From: Candidatus Kuenenia stuttgartensis
Lineage (GTDB): Bacteria; Planctomycetota; Planctomycetia; Pirellulales; UBA1268
Direction: 5' to 3'
DNA length: 42,633 nucleotides
NCBI GenBank assembly: GCA_945897435.1
Contig: CAMDFJ010000010.1
Coordinates: 1 to 42,633 of the forward strand
Positions 7,926 through 14,307 of the stretch are shown here, one piece after another. Both the position numbers and the translations under genes were made by a program. A model generated the notes under the pieces. That model did no database searches, was not told where the DNA came from, and saw only the letters and a program-made list of their open reading frames with translations. Position 1 is the stretch's first letter. Every line of letters starts with the position of its first letter.

Positions 7926-9581
7926 TCAGCCGGCCTCGGCCGCCGGCTCCTCATCCCCCTCGAGCAGCAGTTCGCTCTTGAGAATGAAGGCCCCGCGGGA
8001 GACGACCTCTTGTCCGGCGGTCAGCCCCGCCTTCACTTCGCGATACTCGCCATTCTCGATCCCGGTCTCGATGTCGACCCGCCGGTAGCGGTCCTTGCCG
8101 TCGGGGACGAAGACGAACTCCTTCCCCTCGTGCCGCATCACGGCCGACTCCGGCACGGCGACCACGTCGCGGATCTCCCCCTGCGGCAGATCGACCCAGA
8201 CGAACATGCCGGGCTTGTAGTGGGTGTCGTCGTTGGCGAGTTCGGCCACCAGCGGCACGCTGCGGGAGTCGCTCTCCACGGTCGCCCCGACGTGGTTCAC
8301 CTTGGCGGTGGTCTGGTGGACGGCAGCACCCGGCACGGTCACGCGGACAGACTGGCCCGCCGCCACCTCGACAGTGGTCCACTGCCGCTCGTGGATCTGG
8401 GCCCGCACCCAGAGCGTGGTGGTGTCGGCCACGACAAACAGTTTCTGACCGGCCCCGACCCGCTGGCCGCGGACGACGAACACATCCTCGACCACTCCGG
8501 AAAACGGGGTTCGCATCACGAGGGCGCTGATGTCGTGGACATCATCGGGCGGGTCGAGGGGAACGGCGCTGTCGACCGTGGTCGGCTCGACGTCGTCGCT
8601 GAAGGTGCTGCCAACGAGCGTCCGCAGATGCTCCCGGGAGATGCGAACCTGCCTTCTGGCCTGCTCCAGCGAGGCCCTGGCCCGATCCCGCTCCTGCCTG
8701 GTCATGAACAGGGCCTGCTCACAGGCGGAGGTGAAGTTTGCCTTGGCGACCTCGAGATTGCTGGCCCGCTCCTCGACGACCCTCCCAGAGAGCACGCCTT
8801 CCTGGCTGAGCGATCTGGTGCTGGCGTTCACCTTTTCCACGTAGAGCAGTTTCGAATACCCGCCGATGATCGTCTCCCTGTAGGACCCGAGGACGCGATC
8901 CTTGAACTGGCGCTCGATGTCGGCGAGCGGCGGCTGCGATTCGAGTTTTTCAACCAGATACTGGACGTTGTCGGCGATCTCCACGGCCCAGTCGGCGGCC
9001 TTCTGTTCGATCGCCTCGTTGTCCTGCCGCCTGCGGACCTCATCCCTGGCCGTGCCGACGTCGGGGCTCGAGACCTCGGCAAGCGACTCTCCCTTCTCGA
9101 CCCGCTGCCGCATCTTGACGAACACCCGGGAGACGATCCCGTCAACAGGCGAGGCGTAGTCGAGCAATTGCCGGGCGTCGTAGTCGAGCCGGCCTGGAAC
9201 CGTGAGGTGGTCGCGGATCGGTCGGCGGACCACCGTTGTCAGGACGATCTCGGAGTCATTTCCGGTCGCCTGCGAGAGCGAGACAAACTCCGCCCCTGAT
9301 TCGCCGGAGACGACGGGGGCCGCGGCACCGACAGCCGCGGGCGGTCCGGCAGGCGGGGCCTGCTCGTCGCCGCCACCGATAAAGTGGTGTGTCGAAAGCC
9401 ACCACCATGCGCCAACACCGGCGGCGAGGAGGAACAGGCTTGAAAGACCACGCCAGAACGCCGCCAGCCTTCCTTGCGTTTGCCTCTGGGCGGCCGAACT
9501 GGGCCGCCCACCCGGCGGAAGCGTGGCATCGGGGCCCGCTTCCTGGGTGCTCGACGCGACGGCGTTGACGGCGGACGACAT
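7926..9581 (-). CDS. Efflux RND periplasmic adaptor (HlyD/CusB-type membrane fusion protein)
   Basis: A 551-residue adaptor from the ATG at 9581; the open frame reaches further upstream through the repeat-containing leader but with unlikely coding. A single membrane helix lies at about 45-62 (FWRGLSSLFLLAAGVGAWWW). It is followed by a barrel-sandwich segment (DYASPVDGIVSRVFVKMRQR, EKGESLAEVSSPDV), a long helical hairpin with many Glu/Arg/Gln residues, the second half-lipoyl segment (MRTPFSGVVEDVFVVRGQRV) and a C-terminal beta-barrel/membrane-proximal domain (ESAVMRHEGKEFVFV, RRVDIETGIENG). It bridges the CzcA pump to an outer-membrane channel. The pump gene follows after 13 bp. The C-terminus lacks an obvious His-rich metal-chaperone extension. 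Confidence 0.92.
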   Translation of the reverse strand: MSSAVNAVASSTQEAGPDATLPPGGRPSSAAQRQTQGRLAAFWRGLSSLFLLAAGVGAWWWLSTHHFIGGGDEQAPPAGPPAAVGAAAPVVSGESGAEFVSLSQATGNDSEIVLTTVVRRPIRDHLTVPGRLDYDARQLLDYASPVDGIVSRVFVKMRQRVEKGESLAEVSSPDVGTARDEVRRRQDNEAIEQKAADWAVEIADNVQYLVEKLESQPPLADIERQFKDRVLGSYRETIIGGYSKLLYVEKVNASTRSLSQEGVLSGRVVEERASNLEVAKANFTSACEQALFMTRQERDRARASLEQARRQVRISREHLRTLVGSTFSDDVEPTTVDSAVPLDPPDDVHDISALVMRTPFSGVVEDVFVVRGQRVGAGQKLFVVADTTTLWVRAQIHERQWTTVEVAAGQSVRVTVPGAAVHQTTAKVNHVGATVESDSRSVPLVAELANDDTHYKPGMFVWVDLPQGEIRDVVAVPESAVMRHEGKEFVFVPDGKDRYRRVDIETGIENGEYREVKAGLTAGQEVVSRGAFILKSELLLEGDEEPAAEAG

Positions 9582-9767
9582 CGAGGGCGGCGCGGAAGGC
9601 GATCGGGGAGGACTGAGTGGCGGCAGCCAGGAGGGGGATCGATTGAGGGGGATCGATTGACGGCCCTCCAGCAAAGAAAAGTCTACACAACGCTCCGGCC
9701 CCCGGATACGCTTGACGTGGGTTCTGTTTCGCTCCCGCGCCCTCGCCGACGGCCAGTTCGCCCCCAC
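9582..9767. promoter_or_regulatory. Divergent intergenic region between the metal-efflux operon and leuA
   Basis: This 186-bp gap must hold the start signals for two divergent transcripts. It contains a perfect 14-bp tandem repeat at 9633-9660 and a TTGACG hexamer near 9711, but I see no convincing minus-10 box for either direction. Assigning exact promoters is not possible by eye. Confidence 0.5.
9633..9660. repeat. Perfect 14-bp tandem repeat (two copies), each with an ATCGAT palindrome
   Basis: GGGGGATCGATTGA occurs twice head to tail (9633-9646 and 9647-9660). It lies about 52 bp upstream of the efflux-operon ATG and about 108 bp upstream of leuA. Each unit contains the palindrome ATCGAT, so a regulator could bind both units on the same face at a 14-bp pitch. 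This operator reading is inference; chance duplication is possible. Confidence 0.5.
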
Positions 9768-11363
9768 ATGACGCCAACCGAACGCCATTCGCCCAACTCT
9801 GGCCCCACGCCGGCCAGCCCGGCCCCTGCCCGGCAGATTCGCATCTTCGACACGACACTGCGTGACGGCGAGCAATCACCCGGCGCGAGCATGAACCTGA
9901 CGGAAAAGATGGAGATCGCCCAGGCGCTCGTCCAACTCGGCGTCGACATCATCGAGGCCGGATTCCCAATCGCCTCACCCGGTGATTTCGAGAGCGTGCG
10001 GGATATCGCCGGGGCCGTGCGGGGCGTGACGGTCTGCGGCCTCGCCCGCTGCAACGAGGCCGACATCGACCGGGCCTGGGAGGCCCTGAAACAGGCAGAG
10101 CGGCCCCGAATCCATGTCTTCCTGGCGACGAGTTCGATTCACCGTGAATTCAAACTGCGGATGAACGAGGAGGAGGTCCTTGCCCGGGCGATTGCCGGGG
10201 TCACCAGGGCCCGCGGCCTCTGCAACGACGTCGAGTTTTCGCCTGAAGATGCGGCCCGCACCGAGATCGACTTCCTCTGCCGCGTGGTGGAACGGGTGAT
10301 CGCGGCCGGCGCCACCACCGTGAATATCCCAGACACGGTCGGGTATGCCACGCCCACACAGATGTTCTCTGTGATCAAGAGCCTCCGCGACAGGGTGCCG
10401 AACATCGACAAGGCGGTGATCAGTGCCCACTGCCACGACGACCTCGGTCTGGCCGTGGCCAACAGTCTGGCGGCCGTCGAGGCGGGTGCAGGACAGGTGG
10501 AATGCACCATCAACGGCATCGGCGAGCGGGCGGGCAACTGCTCGCTCGAGGAGGTCGTGATGGCCATGCGAACCCGCCGCGACTACTACGGCTGCGACAC
10601 GCGGATCACGACCCAGAAACTCGTGCCCACGAGCCGGCTCGTGGCCAACATCACCGGCATCCAGGTTCCCAGAAACAAGGCAATCGTGGGCCGCAATGCA
10701 TTCGCCCACGAGGCCGGCATCCATCAGGACGGGATGCTCAAGGAGCGGAGCACCTACGAGATCATGCGGCCCGAGGACGTGGGCCTCGAGCGGACCGATC
10801 TCGTGCTCGGCAAGCACAGCGGCCGGGCGGCACTCGCCGACCGGGCCCGGGCGCTGGGATACCAACTGAGCCCCGAGCAGATCCAGACGGTGTTCGAGCG
10901 TTTCAAACTGCTCGCGGACCGCAAGAAGGAGATCTATGACGGCGACATCGCGGCCCTCTGCGAGCAGCAGTTCTCCGAACTGCCGGAACTGTTCGTCTAT
11001 GAAGGCTACGACCTGACCAGCGCCAGTGGCTCTCCCCCCACGGTGACGCTGCGGGTGAGGCAGCAGGAAGAGCAAAAAACGGTCGTCGTGACCGCAGGCG
11101 ACGGACCGATCGACGGGATCTTCCTGGCGATCGAGAAACTGACCGGGATCGTGACGACCTGCCGCGACTTCAGGGTGCAGGCCGTCACGGTCGGCAAGGA
11201 TGCCCAGGCCGAGGTGACGGTCGAACTGGAGCACGCCGGTCAGGTGCAGCGGGGACGCGGCGTCTCCACCGACTCGCTCGAAGCCTCGGCGAAGGCGTTT
11301 CTCGCCGCCGTCAACCGTCTCGCCCTCGGCAGCCAGCCCCGGCTCCATCCGCAGCGAACCTGA
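9768..11363 (+). CDS. leuA: 2-isopropylmalate synthase
   Basis: A 531-residue enzyme that condenses acetyl-CoA with 2-oxoisovalerate, the first committed step of leucine synthesis. The TIM-barrel begins with IFDTTLRDGEQSPGASM, which carries the metal aspartate; SAHCHDDLGLAVANS gives the two metal histidines; GIGERAGNCSLEEV follows. NAFAHEAGIHQDGMLK and VLGKHSGRAAL mark the linker region. The C-terminal 130 residues (from about ELFVYEGYDL to AVNRLALG) are the LeuA dimerisation and leucine-feedback domain, so this is the regulated long form. I chose the ATG at 9768; the open frame extends upstream but reads through the divergent promoter region. Other leu genes are not in the window. Confidence 0.96.
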   Translation: MTPTERHSPNSGPTPASPAPARQIRIFDTTLRDGEQSPGASMNLTEKMEIAQALVQLGVDIIEAGFPIASPGDFESVRDIAGAVRGVTVCGLARCNEADIDRAWEALKQAERPRIHVFLATSSIHREFKLRMNEEEVLARAIAGVTRARGLCNDVEFSPEDAARTEIDFLCRVVERVIAAGATTVNIPDTVGYATPTQMFSVIKSLRDRVPNIDKAVISAHCHDDLGLAVANSLAAVEAGAGQVECTINGIGERAGNCSLEEVVMAMRTRRDYYGCDTRITTQKLVPTSRLVANITGIQVPRNKAIVGRNAFAHEAGIHQDGMLKERSTYEIMRPEDVGLERTDLVLGKHSGRAALADRARALGYQLSPEQIQTVFERFKLLADRKKEIYDGDIAALCEQQFSELPELFVYEGYDLTSASGSPPTVTLRVRQQEEQKTVVVTAGDGPIDGIFLAIEKLTGIVTTCRDFRVQAVTVGKDAQAEVTVELEHAGQVQRGRGVSTDSLEASAKAFLAAVNRLALGSQPRLHPQRT

Positions 11364-11392
11364 CTGCCAGTCCGGCCTTGCGAAGTTGCCGG

Positions 11393-11740
11393 TCAGATCG
11401 CCTCGTTGCCGCGTTCGCCGGTCCGGATGCGGACGCACTCGTCCATCGGGAGGACGAATATCTTGCCGTCGCCGATCTCCCCCTGCTCCCCGGACCGCCC
11501 CCCCTTCACGATCGCGGCGATCGTCGGCTCCACGAAATGGTCGTTGACCGCGATCTGGAGCTGAACCTTCCGCAGCAGATTCACGGCGATCTCGTGGCCG
11601 CGGTAGCTTTCGGCATGGCCTCGCTGCCTGCCGAATCCCTGGACGTCGAGGACAGTAAGCCGGAAGACCTCGACCTCCGAGAGCGCCTGTTTGACTGCCT
11701 CCAGTTTGCTGGGCTGGATGATGGCGATGATGAGTTTCAT
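11393..11740 (-). CDS. PII family nitrogen regulator lacking the Tyr51 modification site
   Basis: A 115-residue signal-transduction protein. PII trimers bind ATP/ADP and 2-oxoglutarate and regulate ammonium transporters and nitrogen enzymes through the T-loop. The ATG at 11740 (MKLIIAIIQPSKLEAV) matches the family. The T-loop reads GFGRQRGHAESYRGHEIAV: Tyr46 is kept but position 51, uridylylated in enterobacterial PII, is Ile, and position 49, phosphorylated as Ser in cyanobacteria, is His. The B-loop carries a three-residue longer version (GGRSGEQGEIGDGKIF), and the C-terminal RIRTGERGNEAI is normal. It is alone, without amtB, and converges with leuA after a 29-bp gap. Confidence 0.93.
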   Translation of the reverse strand: MKLIIAIIQPSKLEAVKQALSEVEVFRLTVLDVQGFGRQRGHAESYRGHEIAVNLLRKVQLQIAVNDHFVEPTIAAIVKGGRSGEQGEIGDGKIFVLPMDECVRIRTGERGNEAI

Positions 11741-11881
11741 GGAGACGAGCCTCGAGTCCGCCCTATCGTAGCAGACAACGAAGCCCGCCTGCGGCCGCGG
11801 AGCGAGAGCCAGAATGCCCCGGCCTGGGTGAGCTAGGCGGAGTGCCCACCCAAGCCGTTGGGGCATCCTTCTGGATCGTGG

Positions 11882-11998
11882 CTATTCGGTCCGCACCATC
11901 ACAAAGCCGTGGTAGGCCTCGTTGCCGTGTTCGTGGATGTCGAGCCCCTCGAGCCCGCAGCCTGAACACTCGAAAGGGCCGGACCGGTGGCATCGCAT
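11882..11998 (-). CDS. Possible 38-aa CxxC micro-protein or gene remnant
   Basis: This short frame translates with the codon bias of the real genes here (mostly G or C third bases): it starts MRCHRSGPF, has ECSGCGLEGLD with a CxxC pair, then HEHGNEAYHGF, and ends VMVRTE before TAG. Other Cys and His residues could complete a small metal site. The same frame stays open upstream through the 12031-12054 hairpin to a stop near 12114, without another good start codon, so it may instead be the 3' remnant of a longer gene. No ribosome-binding site is evident before the ATG. I do not recognise a family. Confidence 0.35.
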   Translation of the reverse strand: MRCHRSGPFECSGCGLEGLDIHEHGNEAYHGFVMVRTE

Positions 11999-12030
11999 CG
12001 GGTTGCAAAAGGCATGCCAGAGGCTCGAAG

Positions 12031-12054
12031 GGGCCCGGGCTGACGCCCGGACCC
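12031..12054. repeat. 10-bp-stem hairpin with TGAC loop (REP-like candidate)
   Basis: GGGCCCGGGC pairs with GCCCGGACCC across a TGAC loop, with a single C/A mismatch in ten pairs. It lacks an adjoining T-run in either direction, so it does not look like an intrinsic terminator. Short GGCTGACGCC-cored palindromes recur in some planctomycete genomes as far as I recall, which would make this a dispersed repeat; copy number cannot be judged from one window. Confidence 0.45.
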
Positions 12055-12252
12055 AGACCACCAGGTATCTGCTCGATCCAGTTTTTTTCGCGTTTCCTTC
12101 CGCTTTTTTGTTTTCTCACAGGCTCCAAGTGGGTCGAATGCCGCCACTGAAAGCCGTCGGGGTGTCGAGCCTCGGCCCGTTTTGCAAGCATGACGCTGCC
12201 CGGGAAAGCGGCACCTTCCGGACCGCCCCCAAAAAAACGACGGATACGAATC

Positions 12253-13599
12253 ATGAGCCAGACTGACGGAAACTGTTTTCACCAACGCGACTCGATCGAG
12301 CGGCTGATCGGCCTTGAGCGGGAGCGGCTGGTCGACGGATTGGCCGCCGTCTTCCCCGACGCCGACCGTGTCCAGCGGCGGGATGACGTCAAGGCGATGA
12401 CGATCCGCGGCGGCTTGTCAGCGGCCGCTGCGCGACTCGCAACCATCGATCCGATCGCCTATGCCCGGACCCGCAATCATCTGGATGGCGCGGTGACGGG
12501 CCTTTCCCCCTGGATCAGGCACGGCGTCCTCTCGCTGGCCGAGGTCCGCGACCGGGCGCTGGCATTGGTGCAGGATCCCCGCGAGGCGGCGAAGCTCATC
12601 TCCGAACTGGGCTGGCGGGATTACTGGAGGCAGGTGCACCTCGCCATCGGGGATCGCATCCATGACGACATCGAACCGCCCGCCGCAGCCGCCCGCGGGG
12701 CCTCCGCTGACCGGATGCCAGAGGACGTCCTCGACGCCGCAACCGGAATGCGGTGCATCGACAGCTTCGTGCGACGGCTGCACGATCAGGGCTGGCTCCA
12801 CAACCACGAACGGATGTGGCTCGCCTCCTGGCTCGTGCACGTGCGGCGGGTCCGCTGGCAGGCCGGTGCCGACTGGTTTCTCGAACACCTGCTCGACGCC
12901 GATCCGGCGAGCAACCATCTCTCCTGGCAGTGGATCGCCGGCACGTTCTCCGCCAAGCCCTACATCTTCAACCGGGAAAACATCGAGTCGCACTCCGGAG
13001 GTGTCCACTGCAGTCCGTGCCCGCTTCTGGGCCGCTGCGACGTCGAGGGCGACTACGGACTTCTCAGCGAGCGGCTTTTCTTGACGGGCACTCCGATCCA
13101 GCGGCCTGCGCTGCGAATCCGCCCCGCTGGCCCGTCGGCAATGGCCGCTGGCCGCAGCCTGCCGTCGAAGGATGGCACGGCGATCGTCTGGCTGACGCTC
13201 GACTCGGTCAGCGATGCGAGCCCAGCGGCAAGAGCCAACCCCGACGCGACGCGGGTCTTCGTCGTCGACCCGGCCTGGCTCGCCCGGGAGCGGCCCACGC
13301 TCAAGCGGCTGGCATTCCTCTTCGAGTGCCTAGCGGAAGTGCCGCGACTCGAGGTCCATGTCGGTGATCCCGCCACTCTGCTCGCGGCTCGGGCGCGGGC
13401 GTTGGGATGCGAGAGAATCTGCCTGGCGGAAACCCCCTGCCCTGCCGTCGGCCGCGCGGCTGCGGCATTGCAAGGGACGGTCAGGATCGAACAGGTCGCC
13501 TGGCCGGAGTTTTGCGATCGTGGAACGGTGCGCGACCTCGGCCGATTCTCCCGCTACTGGTCGCAGGTCGAAGCATCGGCGTTGCGGCCGACGCGGTAG
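12253..13599 (+). CDS. Circularly permuted photolyase/cryptochrome-like flavoprotein with putative Fe-S cysteines
   Basis: A 448-residue protein. Photolyases use FAD and light to repair UV dimers; cryptochromes sense light. The usual order is antenna domain then FAD domain. Here the FAD domain is first: TGLSPWIRHGVLSLAEV (82-98), ELGWRDYWRQVH (118-129), WLHNHERMWLASWLV (181-195), LLDADPASNHLSWQW (213-227) and KPYIFNRENI (235-244). The Rossmann-like antenna domain follows at about 308-422 (TAIVWLTLDS, RVFVVDPAWL, VHVGDPATLLAARARALG). The protein ends RFSRYWSQVEASAL, resembling the FTPFWRAW linker that normally follows the antenna domain. Cys168, 253, 256 and 262 are spaced like the [4Fe-4S] ligands of FeS photolyases. 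An earlier start at 12190 is possible. The 3' end overlaps the opposing gene by 46 bp. Confidence 0.85.
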   Translation: MSQTDGNCFHQRDSIERLIGLERERLVDGLAAVFPDADRVQRRDDVKAMTIRGGLSAAAARLATIDPIAYARTRNHLDGAVTGLSPWIRHGVLSLAEVRDRALALVQDPREAAKLISELGWRDYWRQVHLAIGDRIHDDIEPPAAAARGASADRMPEDVLDAATGMRCIDSFVRRLHDQGWLHNHERMWLASWLVHVRRVRWQAGADWFLEHLLDADPASNHLSWQWIAGTFSAKPYIFNRENIESHSGGVHCSPCPLLGRCDVEGDYGLLSERLFLTGTPIQRPALRIRPAGPSAMAAGRSLPSKDGTAIVWLTLDSVSDASPAARANPDATRVFVVDPAWLARERPTLKRLAFLFECLAEVPRLEVHVGDPATLLAARARALGCERICLAETPCPAVGRAAAALQGTVRIEQVAWPEFCDRGTVRDLGRFSRYWSQVEASALRPTR

Positions 13600-14306
13600 T
13601 GCTCCGGGCCGAACAGCGACCAGGCGACGCCGCTCGGAACTGCGGCATCGGCATCGATCCATCGGCCATTGGACGGATGGGGAAACTCGAGGCGGGCCGC
13701 CAGCAACGCGAGCGGCGCGAATGGCAGACGGACGCCAGCACGATCACTGTAAAGCCGATCGCCGATGATTGGAGCCCCGAGCCAGGCCAGATGGGCCCGC
13801 AGTTGATGGGACCGGCCGGTCACTGGCTCCAAGGCGACGAGACTGACAGGACCGCCGCCGACACACGCGGTCGCGATCAACCTCCAGCGGGTTGTCGCCC
13901 TGCGTCCGGAGAGGGGATCGATCCGCTTCCGGGGCGGCAGCAGCGGATCGTCGCCGAGGGGGAGATGGAGGGTGCCTGCGGCTGCCGGCAGAGAGCCGCA
14001 GGCAATCGCCAGATACCGCTTGCGAACCCTCCGAAGCTCGAACGCCCGACCGAGCGTTGACCTGGCGGATCGGGTGCGGGCCAGCAACAACAGCCCCGAG
14101 GTGTCGCGGTCGAGTCGATGCACAGCCTCGACCGGCCCAAATCGGCCGGCCAGTCGCTCGACGACGCTGGGCGGGTCGCGATCGTTCCGGGCTGGAACGC
14201 TCGGCATGCCGGAGGGCTTGTCCACGAGCACGATCTCCGCATCGGAGAACACGATCGGCGGGTGAATCTCGCCCCGAGCCTCCGGCGATTCCGGCTGCAG
14301 CGGCAT
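13554..14306 (-). CDS. RluA-family RNA pseudouridine synthase
   Basis: A 250-residue enzyme that isomerises uridine to pseudouridine in rRNA or tRNA. The start MPLQPESPEARG at 14306 sits one base after the stop of the upstream gene. The family core is clear: IVLVDKPSGMPSVPA (25-39), the catalytic HRLDRDTSGLLLLART (63-78) with nucleophile Asp66, KRYLAIACG, LEPVTGRSHQLRAHLAWLG and IIGDRLYSD. It lacks an S4 domain at the N-terminus. The target uridine cannot be predicted. As the last gene of the long minus-strand array it overlaps the convergent photolyase-like gene by 46 bp. No terminator is visible beyond it. Confidence 0.92.
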   Translation of the reverse strand: MPLQPESPEARGEIHPPIVFSDAEIVLVDKPSGMPSVPARNDRDPPSVVERLAGRFGPVEAVHRLDRDTSGLLLLARTRSARSTLGRAFELRRVRKRYLAIACGSLPAAAGTLHLPLGDDPLLPPRKRIDPLSGRRATTRWRLIATACVGGGPVSLVALEPVTGRSHQLRAHLAWLGAPIIGDRLYSDRAGVRLPFAPLALLAARLEFPHPSNGRWIDADAAVPSGVAWSLFGPEHYRVGRNADASTCDQ

Positions 14307-14307
14307 C

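Larger units (their letters stand above)
11741..12252. other. 512-bp poorly coding region with hairpin and T-rich tract
   Basis: The gap between the divergent PII and photolyase genes has no long reading frame with coding character on either strand. It contains a 38-codon minus-strand frame with good codon bias (11882-11998), a strong hairpin at 12031-12054, and a T-rich patch around 12081-12116 that stands out against the GC-rich surroundings. Promoters for both flanking genes must lie here or just inside it, but none is clear. Confidence 0.6.

Noticed and set aside
4838-7981. 1047-aa plus-strand open frame opposite czcA
   Set aside because: It is an antisense shadow of a high-GC gene, His/Asp/Arg-rich with no domain; czcA on the minus strand has every RND motif.
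9975-11438. 487-aa minus-strand frame opposite leuA
   Set aside because: It mirrors the leuA coding sequence; all isopropylmalate synthase motifs are on the plus strand.
12081-12116. T-rich tract considered as an intrinsic terminator with the hairpin at 12031
   Set aside because: The T-run begins nearly 30 bases after the stem, too far for rho-independent termination.
11763-12285. Long minus-strand frames (128 and 163 aa) crossing the gap upstream of the PII gene
   Set aside because: Arg/Pro/Ser-rich translations without domains, conflicting with the frame that shows good codon bias; they also run into the photolyase gene.
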